From assembly GCF_945859705.1 (NCBI RefSeq), contig NC_079135.1, positions 20,276,501 through 20,340,500 on the forward strand: 64,000 nucleotides of DNA, given 5' to 3'. Position 1 is the first letter of the stretch. Each line of letters begins with the position of its first letter. Origin of the DNA: Episyrphus balteatus (taxonomy: Eukaryota > Arthropoda > Insecta > Diptera > Syrphidae). The position numbers and the translations under genes were made by a program. Shown in pieces: positions 46,346 through 59,400 of this stretch. The notes beneath the pieces are model-generated. The model worked only from the letters and a program-made list of their open reading frames with translations. It did no database searches and had not been told where the DNA came from.

Positions 46346-49139
46346 TAAAGCAAGAGTAGGTATTTTTTTTGTCAAAAAAAATCGATATTTTAATAAAAGC
46401 CAACTTTACAAAAATAAAGAAATCCAAAAAAGTTATTTTTGTCAAATTTACAGATTTCTGAAATGTTTATGGTTTTTAAATTAAATTCTATTTCGGAAAC
46501 AATGAAATCAATTTCAATATTTTTTTCGCTTTTATAGCCTACAGTAAATCAAGAACAAAATTTTCAAAAATTTTATTTTTAGATTTTTTTTATAGGTAAT
46601 AAAAGGACATTAAAACTATTTTTAATTTTGGTTGATACAAAATTACTACAAAATGACCTAATATTTTTTTGTAGTCATTTCTTCAATAAAAAATTTTTAA
46701 AAAAATTATTTGTTAAAAATATGAACTAAAAAAAAAATTGTTTTCTAATATATTTAATAAAAGACATCAAGCTGCTTACACTTTTATAAAATTAAGTTAA
46801 ATTGTTGTTTTTTTTTTTAATTGTGTATTGGCTTTGTATAAAACAAATCGAGGTTTAAATCAAATCCAACATTATAAAGATGGAGCAGTTCAAAAAAGTG
46901 ATTTTCGTATATGTGTCTTTTCATTTAGGCACCCGTGCTGCCATCTGTTGATCGGTCTAGGTTCTAAATGGATAATTAGATTTCTTTTAATTTTTAAAAT
47001 CTCCCAATGTGATATAAAACTTTCCAGGTATTGTAATTACCTCGAAAACGGCTTTAACGTCGTTGATGAAAAAAGCAAAAAATGCAGACCATTGCGAATT
47101 TTTAACTTAAATAAAAAAAAAATCAGATACTGAAAATATGGCTTTACTGATTTGCTGAAAATTTAAATATTTTTTGGTCAGTCAATTCAATACACATAAA
47201 GAAAATAGACAGAACCATGTTAATTTAAAATTGACCTACAAATAAATTCCATTATTTTTGGATTTTCAATAAAGTTACGGAAAAAACAATAGAAATATTA
47301 GGTACTTTTATTAATTTTTTTTTTAAACTTTACCTAAAACTTTAATGACTATGGTAAGCTATTATAAAGGTTTTTTCAACTACAAGAGGAAGTTCGCAGC
47401 CGAGTCTTGCATTTTTTTTTTTTTTTGACGAAAAATGAATTTTACAATTTTAATTAGGTAATTAAATTATTTGCATTTTTTTTTCAAATTATTATTTAAA
47501 AAGTTTTAAAAGTTTAAGCAATTTGGACTATAAAAAGAAGTTTTTGCAATTTTTTTCGATAATTTGTATGGGAGCTAAAATTTTAGCGCGATCTGCGTGC
47601 CAGGCTTAATTCAAGATATGAATAAACCATAAAAACAAAGAAGAACATTTCAAAAGCATTGGATAAAGTAAGATAGACATCTTCTATGAACAAATAGAAA
47701 AAAAAGATAAATAAGGAACTTCAATAAAATGTTTTTTTTTTTGTTTTTTTCCTTCTTATTAATAAATCTTGAACCCGACCTCAGCTTATGACAAATGAAA
47801 AAATAAATAACCACTCTCCACAAAAGAAACCAAAAAAAAAAAAAAAAGGAAATAATAAAAAAAATACAACTTTACAGACAGACTCATAAAATATATGAAT
47901 GTTTTAAGTCCCATTTACATAAATAACACCAAACTTTAAGTTATATCCCCCATATAAAAACAACAACAACAACTACCTACCTACCTACCACTACAACTTA
48001 AAAGAAAAAGATGGCCTACATTTGGCATTTTTATACCCAAAAGGGTAATAAAGTAATGAAGGATGTGGGTCCATTGATAAATTTTTATCAGTGCGGTATT
48101 CTCTTTTGGTCCTTTCACACACAAAAGCAAATTACTCCCCAAACTAGGGATTTATTTTTTAAAGTAAAATATATATCATAAAGGGGCTGTATTTATTTTT
48201 TTTTTTCTCTTTTTTTAAGAAATTCTAAATAAGATTGTTATGGAAATAAGAAAATTGTGAAGGCATGTTCATACGAGTATACTACAAGGAAATTAGGAAG
48301 TAAAACATTCTTTTTTGTTTTTTTTTTTTTCACATATTTTTCATCAGACATTTTTGGGTAAGTATTTCTGGGAATTATTTTATTTTATTGGTAAGCATAA
48401 ACTTCTCTCAAGAGATTGAAGATTGTAATCTTTTTATATTCTCAATCGATAGAGTTAACCAACAGGAAGATAGAAAATATAAAATTGTTTGCATATTTTG
48501 GTCAGAAATATTCGAAATATTTAAAACAATCAAAAACCTCATAAATCAAATTGAAGATCACCTATTCAAACTATTTAACATCCTTGATTTGATTTCCTAT
48601 TTTCAATTGAAATCAATAAAATTTAGTTTCTGATAGGTGGAAGTGGAAACTACAATTCAATTGCTTTGAAATTTATAAATAGAAAATATGAAAAGAAAGA
48701 CAAATCGTTTTTATTTATTTTTTTTTTGCATCTGTTTTGGATTGAAAACTTTTCAACCACAAACAAGCAGACTGAAAAACTTTTTTTTCGAGTTTTTCTT
48801 TACCCGCAAGCATTCAAACAGTTTTGTATCCTCTCAATTTTATTGGAGCTAGAGAAACCAATAAACGTAAATCAATAAACGAATGTTCCATTTTTAAGGG
48901 TGGTATACCCTGTCCCCAAATGTCCACAACAAATCTAAATGAATTTTATTTAACTAAAAACCAATACTAGCAGAGCAATTATTCTGTTCTTACTTGTCCT
49001 GTGTCCTTGTTTCTGACATGGTGTGGTGACACGTTTCATAAGAAGCATTTAGAAAAATATTGAATTTGATCTTTGAATAGAAAAAAAACAACAAAAAATA
49101 TGAAATAAACAAAAAAAAAAAAAACACAAAATATTGAAA
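46346..49139. other. AT-rich non-coding DNA
   Basis: Homopolymer-rich; includes CAACAACAAC and CTACCTACC microsatellites at about 47,955-47,990. ORFs are short and composition-driven. No gene recognised. Confidence 0.55.
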
Positions 49140-50720
49140 GAATTAAAATAGATTTTGAAATATTTGGGTTCAATGAAAGTTTGGTTCAGATTTTTTTAAA
49201 ACCTAAAATCCCGTACTAAGTGCGTTAGGTGGGGCTGCAGGTAGTCTGAGATTTTGTAATTTGGTTATATTCAAATTTTGAAGAAGTTTCATATCAGAAT
49301 TAGAACAACAACAAAATTAAAAAAAACCATTATCTAGAAAATAGCAATTCCAAAAAACTCATAATATTGAAAACACAAAATTTAGGAATCAATAATACTA
49401 AAACTGCAGAGCCTTGAAAACCGAAATGCCAAGAAATAATTTAATAAAGAAATGATACACTTTTTCTTGAATTTTAGATTTTTTGATTTGTTGGCGTCAG
49501 AATTTTTTGAAAACCCAAAACCCTGAAACATTTAGTTGGGAATAAAAAAAAAAATTGTGTATAAATGAAGGTTTTGGAAAATACCATGCAAGATTATTAT
49601 CCAGAAATTCTAAAAAAAATTTAGAAACTCTCAAATGTATAGAACCAAAATACAAATACATATTAGAAATCCGAAATTTAATAACCAAAATTATTGCATT
49701 TTTAAAAAATTCTAGAAATATTTGGTTATTTGAAAACTGAAAATACAAATTTTTAATTTTTATTTTTGGAAGTTGGTTTCAGATTTTTTGAAAAAAAATA
49801 AATAAAAGTAAAAATAAAGTGGGTAAGATGAGCGTTAGAAACTCTGAGAAAAAAGTTTTGTGATTTCGGTGTATAAGAATTTTATGGAAGTTCATGTCTG
49901 AATTAAAATAAGAAAAAAATCTAAAAATCTAAAAATGCATTTTCTCCTATTTCAATTCTTCAAAATCCTTGCCATAATATTTTAAAAACAAAATTTTTAA
50001 TGAAGAAACCATTGAAATAAGGAGTTTTGCGTCAGAATTTTATGAAAATAAAAAATTTTTGAAACTTGATTTTTTGGGGATTCCGGATTTTCGGATTAGC
50101 GGTTATTGAGGTTCTAGGATTCATATAGTGGATTTTCGCTTAAGTTGGAAAAATTTAACCATGAAAATCCAATAACAAGGAATTCTCAGATTTAGAAAAC
50201 CTAAAATACTAAAAACCCAAAATATTGAGAAGGAATTTTTGAATTTCGTCTTTTTGAGATAGACGCTTAAGTTGAAAAAAAAACTTAACCCTAAAGAGGC
50301 AATATATAGAAATTGAAAAAAATTACAAAACCCCAATTTTAAAACCCAAAATTTTAAAAATCCATAATTACTCAGAAAATAAAAATTCTGTTTTCTGAAC
50401 AGAATCGTGAAAACAGAACATCCCATAGCTGATTGGATTGTAACGCTTTTTGTGCAAAACGTTTTGGGTTTTATGATTTGGTGTCAGATATTTTGAAAAT
50501 AAAGCAATATTTATAACATGTGAGTTAGGTCATTATTTGGTATTTTGGGTTCTTGAAATTCTTGATTTTTGGATAAAATTGTGTCAATAATAATAAAAAG
50601 CCCAAATTCCAGAAACAAAAATACATAATATGCGTACTAACACTACAGAATCACCAAAACCAAATGACTTCAATATGGTATTTTAGGATTTTTAAAAAGT
50701 TTTCAGTCAATAGTAAAATT
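49140..50720. repeat. Very degenerate AAAACCCAAAAT-type repeat region
   Basis: Scattered units such as GAAAACCCAAAA and AAAACCTAAAATCC on the plus strand, with TTTTGGGTTTT on the same strand nearby. It resembles the array at 36,960-37,640 but is much more diverged; the boundaries are approximate. Confidence 0.4.
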
Positions 50721-53475
50721 AGAACGGGTCATTTTATTTTAAATAACTTATCTGAAATCCCTGTTTAGTTTCATAAGAAAAAAGGTAAAACATAGATGAT
50801 GGTTGGCAAAGTTTTTAGATTTTTAAAATTTTTCCATTAGATATTTTTATTTGATATTTATTTTTTCTGGATTGTGAGTTTTTTTTTGGATTTTGGTAAT
50901 TTAATTTTCGGAATTTTTGATTTCAAAAATCCTAGTTTTAAAGTATTGCCCGAGTCTCATTTTCTAACAAAAGCTATTAGAGTATCGAATTTCAAGATTC
51001 TGTCAAATATTATACTTTCGTATGGGAATTTTAAAGGATCTAGGATTTTTTTGATATTTTTTTTACGGTTTTTTTGCAATTTCACTACAATTTCAATTTG
51101 TATCTGAAATCATATTTACCTTTCTAAAATTACACCTATTTGCCTCATATAATTTCAAATTATTAGCTTCTTACACCCAATTTCGGTGACATCCTTAAAA
51201 AAAGAGATATTAATGGGAATTTGAGGTACTTTTTATGTGTTAAAGACGCTAAAATTCTGTGTCGCAACTAGTCATACAAATTTTAGTAACCAATTTTTGA
51301 AGTTTCCGGTACAATTTTCCTACCTTTGTTAAACTATTTTGCATCTTCTTTCCTTCCTTCCATATGTCAGGACAAACATTATTCTTTTTGTAACACTATA
51401 TTTTCTGATTTCCTGATAAAATTTTATATAGAATTGCCAATACAATACTTACCCTCAAGGAGCAAATTTTAAAACGTACATTACCTCCCAAATTGAAACT
51501 TAGGATGTTTAGGTCAATAAAAAAAAAAACCTCCCAGTTTCTCAGTTCTTTTTGGTTTTATTTCAGTGCCCATCAAGATATCGTATGCTAAATGAACACA
51601 TTTACCAAAAAATGCCTTTTCTGTGTGACATGTGCCAAAGAAATCCGGTCTACCTCAATTTCATTGTGACCCGATTTATCAAATCAAAACACGATTCTCT
51701 GACCCTTTAAACCACACAAACACAAAAAACAACAAAAAGGACAGACTTTCTTCTTTTGTATAGGTAAGTTTTATCTGATGTCTGGGTCGTGTGATGGTGA
51801 TTTGTAATCGTGCGGTAGTGGCAAGCATACAAATTATAGAATAATATAATTTGCGTTTCTCTCTTTTTTTTCATCCTTCCTTTTTTTGCTTGCATCCTTT
51901 TCTTTCATTTCTAAGGATCAAGGAAGGAAAAATCTGACCACAACTTGTATTTCACTCAGTCGTGTCCTCTTTTCACATTGACAGGTGTCATTCGTTAGGT
52001 AATTAGTGAAACGTTCCAAGTTGAATTTCTAATCACACAGATGTCAGTATAATTTATGGCTAAAGCGGAAGCGGAAAGGATATTGCATTTTTTTTTGGGT
52101 TAAATTCAAATCAAATGACAGACGTTGAAAAAATTTTGTATACGAAAATCAGGAAAAAAAAAGGAATTTATTTAGGAAAGCAAATGATTGAAAGAAGTTT
52201 ATGGTGACTTCCTGGCGACTTTGGTTTAAGGATATTGCCAATAAGGATATTGGCAAAACTCAGGCTCTTATTTTTTTTTTTAAATAAGAAGGTTGTGGTT
52301 TTATAAATAATTTTCGGAGCAAAAATTTTGTTTGAAATTTAATGTCCTTTCAACTGTGTGTGTATCCTTTTTTGTGGTAGTCTAACACCTCTTTGATTTA
52401 AATACTCTTTTCTCTTTAATACAAAAATCCTTAATATCACAATTCACCTTTGTAAACGAACTGAAAATACACCTTAATCCTTAATAAAAAAAAAAAAAAA
52501 AAATAAAGTACTAGAAGAACTCAATACTCGACCATGTTGAAGAGGATAAGCAAACCAGTGAAGTAATATCCTTAACTAAATTATGTTTTCGGTTATCGTG
52601 GTGATGCTACTCTGTATAGTCTCCGAAAATAGTTTCCATTCCATACACGAGGACGACTCATCCAGGTATTTGCCACAAAGACGATAAAAACTCGTAACAT
52701 TTAATAGTTTAACAGTATCCGGTGCACATACCACATACAAGCCAAAATTTATCCTGAATTAGGTGCAATATTCGTTTTTCATAAACTTTTCCTTTAAAAG
52801 TTTTACTCTCTCTCTCTTATTTTGGAATTGTTTTTTTTTTTTATTTTTAATGGTGAAGGATATAATCATCGTGCAGGAAAAAAAACTTAAAACTTATATT
52901 AAAATACAGACTATACACAGAGTTACCCATGAGGGCATTCAAAGAACCACATTTATGACCAAATTCAATTCTTTGAGATTTAATATACCAAAAAAAGAGC
53001 TTAGTTCCTGAACTTTTAAGGACATTCACCAACTAGTTTTGTCGTCGTCCTCTCTAGACTCTAGAATTAGGGAACACATCTAATTCTAACAAAAAAAGAA
53101 CTACGTCATGGGTCAGTGAAGGAACGATAGATTATACTTTTGAGAGGACAAAGTTTTTTTTCTTTCATATTTAAGTCATTGTGTCGCCGAATGTTGGTTT
53201 GAGGATAAGTTCATAAAATTGTATGCAATATTTTCACCTCTCACAAAAGAGATAGTACCTATAGTTAGGTACCTACTTTAAAAAGTTTGATAGTTTGACT
53301 TTAAAGGTGTTTTGAAAGTTGTTAATTAGTTAAAAAATAATGTGAAAGTTAGTATGAGTTAGTGTTTAAATTTTGAAAATAATTTTCAAGTAACATAAGA
53401 TTTTAGGGAAAAATTCAAGTCACTTCATTTAGTGCCTGCAGATTGTGAAAATATTTTTTTTTATATTTATATCAG
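50721..53475. other. Non-coding DNA left of the satellite
   Basis: Mostly AT-rich; 51,540-52,060 and 52,500-53,060 are more complex. A possible short signal-peptide exon lies at 52,583. Nothing else recognised. Confidence 0.45.
52583..52665 (+). CDS. Possible first coding exon with a signal peptide, unrecognised
   Basis: An ATG at 52,583 opens a frame starting MFSVIVVMLLCIVSE, a compact hydrophobic core like a secretory signal peptide, followed by the polar HEDDSSR. A splice-donor-like CCAG/GTATTT follows at 52,665/52,666. Without splicing the frame ends at TAA 52,685-52,687 after 34 codons. The surrounding 200 bp are less homopolymeric than neighbouring DNA. No family is recognised and no downstream exon was found before the satellite, so this is only a candidate. 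Confidence 0.25.
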
Positions 53476-56400
53476 AAGGGATGACAAAAGTCATCGACAA
53501 AAGTCATCGACAAAAGTCGTCGACAAAAGTCGTCGACAAAAGTCGTCGACAAAAGTCGTCGACAAAAGTCGTCGACTAAAGTCGTCGACAAAAGTCGTCG
53601 ACAAAAGTCGTCGACAAAAGTCTTCGACAAAAGTCGTCCATAAAAGTCGTCGACAAAAGTCGTCGACAAAAGTCGTCGACTAAATTCGTCGACAAAAGTC
53701 GAAGACAAAAGTCGTCGACAAAAGTCGTCGACAAAAGTCGTCGACAAAAGTCGTCGACAAAAGTCGTCGACAAAAGTCGTCGACAAAAGTCGTCGATAAA
53801 AGTCGTCGACAAAAGTCGTCGACAAAAGTCGTCGACAAAAGTCGTCGACAAAAGTCTTCGACAAAAGTCTTCGACAAAAGTCTAAGACAAAAGTCGAAGA
53901 CAAAAGTCGTCGACAAAAGTCGTCGACAAAAGTCTTCGACTAAATTTGTCGACAAAAGTCGAAGACAAAAGTCGAAGACAAAAGTCGTCGACAAAAGTCG
54001 TCGACAAAAGTCTTCGACAAAAGTCGTCGACAAAAGTCGTCGACAAAAGTCGTCGACAAAAGTCGTCGACAAAAGTCGTCGACAAAAGTCGTCGACTAAA
54101 GTCGGCGACTAAAGTCGAAGACAAAAGTCGTCGACAAAAGTCATCGACAAAAGTCGTCGACAAAAGTCATCGACAAAAGTCGTCGACAAAAGTCGTCGAC
54201 AAAAGTCGTCGACTAAATTCGTCGACAAAAGTCGAAGACAAAAGTCGAAGACAAAAGTCGTCGACAAAAGTCGTCGACAAAAGTCGTCGACAAAAGTCGT
54301 CGACTAAAGTCGGCGACTAAAGTCGAAGACAAAAGTCGTCGATAAAAGTCATCGACAAAAGTCGTCGACAAAAGTCGTCGACAAAAGTCGTCGACAAAAG
54401 TCGTCGACAAAAGTCTTCGACAAAAGTCTTCGACAAAAGTCGTCGGCAAAAGTCGTCGACAAAAGTCGTCGACAAAAGTCGTCGACAAAAGTCGTCGACA
54501 AAAGTCTTCGACAAAAGTCGTCGACAAAAGTCGTCGACAAAAGTCTTCGACAAAAGTCGTCGACAAAAGTCTTTGACAAAAGTCTTCGACAAAAGTCTTC
54601 GACAAAAGTCTTCGACAAAAGTCTTCGACAAAAGTCGTCGACAAAAGTCGTCGACAAAAGTCGTCGACAAAAGTCTTCGACAAAAGTCTTCGACAAAAGT
54701 CGTCGACAAAAGTCGTCGACAAAAGTCGTCGACAAAAGTCGTCGACAAAAGTCGTCGACAAAAGTCTTCGACAAAAGTCGTCGACAAAAGTCGTCGACAA
54801 AAGTCGTCGACAAAAGTCTTCGACAAAAGTCGTCGACAAAAGTCGTCGACAAAAGTCGTCGACAAAAGTCTAAGACAAAAGTCTTCGACAAAAGTCTTCG
54901 ACAAAAGTCTTCGACAAAAGTCTTCGACAAAAGTCTTCGACAAAAGTCGTCGACAAAAGTCGTCGACAAAAGTCTTCGACAAAAGTCGTCGACAAAAGTC
55001 GTCGACAAAAGTCGTCGACAAAAGTCGTCGACAAAAGTCGTCGACAAAAGTCGTCGACAAAAGTCGAAGACAAAAGTTGTCGACTAAAGTCGTCGACAAA
55101 AGTCGTCGATTAAAGTCGTCGACAAAAGTCGTCGACAAAAGTCGTCGACAAAAGTCGTCGACAAAAGTCGTCGACAAAAGTCGTCGACAAAAGTCGTCGA
55201 CAAAAGTCGTGGACAAAATTCGTCGACTAAAGTCGTCGACAAAAGTCTTCGACAAAAGTCGTCGACAAAAGTAGTCGACAAAAGTCGTCGACAAAAGTCG
55301 TCGACAAAAGTCGTCGACAAAAGTCGTCGACAAAAGTCTTCGACAAAAGTCGTCGACAAAAGTCGTCGACAAAAGTCGTCGACAAAAGTCGTCGACAAAA
55401 GTTGTCGACAAAAGTCGTCGACTAAAGTCGTCGACAAAAGTCGTCGACAAAAGTCGTCGACAAAAGTCGTCGACAAAAGTCGTCGACAAAAGTCGCCGAC
55501 TAAAGTCGTCGACAAAAGTCTTCGACAAAAGTCGTCGACAAAAGTCTTCGACAAAAGTCGTCGACAAAAGTGGTCGACAAAAGTCGTCGACAAAAGTCGT
55601 CGACAAAAGTCGTCGACAAAAGTCGTCGACAAAAGTCGCCGACTAAAGTCGTCGACAAAAGTCGTCGACTAAAGTCGTCGACAAAAGTCGTCGACAAAAG
55701 TCGTCGACAAAAGTCGTCGACAAAAGTCGTCGACAAAAGTCGTCGACAAAAGTCGTCGATAAAAGTTGTCGACAAAAGTCGTCGACAAAAGTCTAAGACA
55801 AAAGTCTTCGACAAAAGTCTTCGACAAAAGTCTTCGACAAAAGTCGTCGACAAAAGTCGTCGACAAAAGTCGTCGACAAAAGTCGTCGACAAAAGTCGTC
55901 GACAAAAGTCTTCGACAAAAATCGTCGACAAAAGTCGTCGACAAAAGTCGTCGACAAAAGTCGTCGACAAAAGTCGTCGACAAAAGTCGTCGACAAAAGT
56001 CAGTCGTCGACAAAAGTCGTCGACAAAAGTCTTCGACAAAAGTCGTCGACAAAAGTCTTTGACAAAAGTCGTCGATAAAAGTTGTCGACAAAAGTCGTCG
56101 ACAAAAGTCTAAGACAAAAGTCTTCGACAAAAGTCTTCGACAAAAGTCGTCGACAAAAGTCGTCGACAAAAGTCGTCGACAAAAGTCGTCGACAAAAGTC
56201 GTCGACAAAAGTCTTCGACAAAAGTCGTCGACAAAAGTCGTCGACAAAAGTCGTCGACAAAAGTCGTCGACAAAAGTCTTCGACAAAAGTCGTCGACAAA
56301 AGTCGTCGACAAAAGTCAGTCGTCGACAAAAGTCGTCGACAAAAGTCTTCGACAAAAGTCTTCGACAAAAGTCTTCGACAAAAGTCTTCGACAAAAGTCG

Positions 56401-59400
56401 TCGACAAAAGTCGTCGACAAAAGTCTTCGACAAAAGTCGTCGACAAAGTCGTCGACAAAAGTCGTCGACAAAAGTCGTCGACAAAAGTCGTCGACAAAAG
56501 TCGTCGACAAAAGTCGTCGACAAAAGTCTTCGACAAAAGTCGTCGACAAAAGTCGTCGACAAAAGTCGTCGACAAAAGTCGTCGACAAAAGTCGTCGACA
56601 AAAGTCGTCGACAAAAGTCGTCGACAAAAGTCGTCGACAAAAGTCGTCGACAAAAGTCTTCGACAAAAGTCGTCGACAAAAGTCGTCGACAAAAGTCGTC
56701 GACAAAAGTCGTCGACAAAAGTCGTCGACAAAAGTCGTCGACAAAAGTTGTCGACAAAAGTCGTCGACTAAAGTCGTCGACAAAAGTCGTCGACAAAAGT
56801 CGTCGACAAAAGTCGTCGACAAAAGTCGCCGACTAAAGTCGTCGACAAAAGTCTTCGACAAAAGTCGTCAACAAAAGTCTTCGACAAAAGTCGTCGACAA
56901 AAGTCGTCGACAAAAGTCGTCGACAAAAGTCGTCGACAAAAGTCGTCGACAAAAGTCGCCGACTAAAGTCGTCGACAAAAGTCGTCGACTAAAGTCGTCG
57001 ACAAAAGTCGTCGACAAAAGTCGTCGACAAAAGTCGTCGACAAAAGTCGTCGACAAAAGTCGTCGATAAAAGTTGTCGACAAAAGTCGTCGACAAAAGTC
57101 TAAGACAAAAGTCTTCGACAAAAGTCTTCGACAAAAGTCGTCGACAAAAGTCGTCGACAAAAGTCGTCGACAAAAGTCGTCGACAAAAGTCGTCGACAAA
57201 AGTCGTCGACAAAAGTCTTCGACAAAAGTCGTCGACAAAAGTCGTCGACAAAAGTCGTCGACAAAAGTCGTCGACAAAATTCGTCGACAAAAGTCTTCGA
57301 CAAAAGTCGTCGACAAAAGTCGTCGACAAAAGTCAGTCGTCGACAAAAGTCGTCGACAAAAGTCTTCGACAAAAGTCTTTGACAAAAGTCGTCGATAAAA
57401 GTTGTCGACAAAAGTCGTCGACAAAAGTCTAAGACAAAAGTCTTCGACAAAAGTCTTCGACAAAAGTCGTCGACAAAAGTCGTCGACAAAAGTCGTCGAC
57501 AAAAGTCGTCGACAAAAGTCGTCGACAAAAGTCGTCGACAAAAGTCTTCGACAAAAGTCTTCGACAAAAGTCGTCGACAAAAGTCTTTGACAAAAGTCGT
57601 CGATAAAAGTTGTCGACAAAAGTCGTCGACAAAAGTCTAAGACAAAAGTCTAAGACAAAAGTCTTCGACAAAAGTCTTCGACAAAAGTCGTCGACAAAAG
57701 TCGTCGACAAAAGTCGTCGACAAAAGTCGTCGACAAAAGTCGTCGACAAAAGTCGTCGACAAAAGTCTTCGACAAAAGTCTTCGACAAAAGTCGTCGACA
57801 AGATCTTTGACAAAAGTCGTCGATAAAAGTTGTCGACAAAAGTCTTCGACAAAAGTCTTCGACAAAAGTCGTCGACAAAAGTCGTCGACAAAAGTCGTCG
57901 ACAAAAGTCGTCGACAAAAGTCGTCGACAAAAGTCGTCGACAAAAGTCTTCGACAAAAGTCGTCGACAAAAGTCGTCGACAAAAGTCGTCGACAAAAGTC
58001 GTCGACAAAATTCGTCGACAAAAGTCTTCGACAAAAGTCGTCGACAAAAGTCAGTCGTCGACAAAAGTCGTCGACAAAAGTCTTCGACAAAAGTCTTTGA
58101 CAAAAGTCGTCGATAAAAGTTGTCGACAAAAGTCGTCGACAAAAGTCTAAGACAAAAGTCTTCGACAAAAGTCTTCGACAAAAGTCGTCGACAAAAGTCG
58201 TCGACAAAAGTCGTCGACAAAAGTCGTCGACAAAAGTCGTCGACAAAAGTCGTCGACAAAAGTCTTCGACAAAAGTCTTCGACAAAAGTCGTCGACAAAA
58301 GTCTTTGACAAAAGTCGTCGATAAAAGTTGTCGACAAAAGTCGTCGACAAAAGTCTAAGACAAAAGTCTTCGACAAAAGTCTTCGACAAAAGTCGTCGAC
58401 AAAAGTCGTCGACAAAAGTCGTCGACAAAAGTCGTCGACAAAAGTCGTCGACAAAAGTCGTCGACAAAAGTCGTCGACAAAAGTCGTCGACAAAAGTCGT
58501 CGACAAAAGTCGTCGACAAAAGTCGTCGACAAAAGTTGTCGACAAAAGTCGTCGACTAAAGTCGTCGACAAAAGTCGTCGACAAAAGTCGTCGACAAAAG
58601 TCGTCGACAAAAGTCGTCGACAAAAGTCGCCGACTAAAGTCGTCGACAAAAGTCTTCGACAAAAGTCGTCAACAAAAGTCTTCGACAAAAGTCGTCGACA
58701 AAAGTCGTCGACAAAAGTCGTCGACAAAAGTCGTCGACAAAAGTCGTCGACAAAAGTCGCCGACTAAAGTCGTCGACAAAAGTCGTCGACTAAAGTCGTC
58801 GACAAAAGTCGTCGACAAAAGTCGTCGACAAAAGTCGTCGACAAAAGTCGTCGATAAAAGTTGTCGACAAAAGTCGTCGACAAAAGTCTAAGACAAAAGT
58901 CTTCGACAAAAGTCTTCGACAAAAGTCGTCGACAAAAGTCGTCGACAAAAGTCGTCGACAAAAGTCGCCGACTAAAGTCGTCGACAAAAGTCTTCGACAA
59001 AAGTCGTCAACAAAAGTCGTCGACAAAAGTCGTCGACTAAAGTCGTCGACAAAAGTCTACGACAAAAGTCGTCGACAAAAGTCGTCGACAAAAGTCGTCG
59101 ACAAAAGTCGTCGATAAAAGTTGTCGACAAAAGTCGTCGACAAAAGTCTAAGACAAAAGTCTTCGACAAAAGTCTTCGACAAAAGTCTTCGACAAAAGTC
59201 GTCGACAAAAGTCGTCGACAAAAGTCGTCGACAAAATTCGTCGACAAAAGTCTTCGACAAAAGTCGTCGACAAAAGTCGTCGACAAAAGTCAGTCGTCGA
59301 CAAAAGTCGTCGACAAAAGTCTTCGACAAAAGTCATCGACAAAAGTCTTTGACAAAAGTCGTCGACAAAAGTCGTCGACAAAAGTCTAAGACAAAAGTCT

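Noticed and set aside
47380..47420. Sixth copy of the dispersed repeat (AAGTTCGCAGCCGAGTC)
   Set aside because: Only a short core resembles the family and the downstream blocks are missing.
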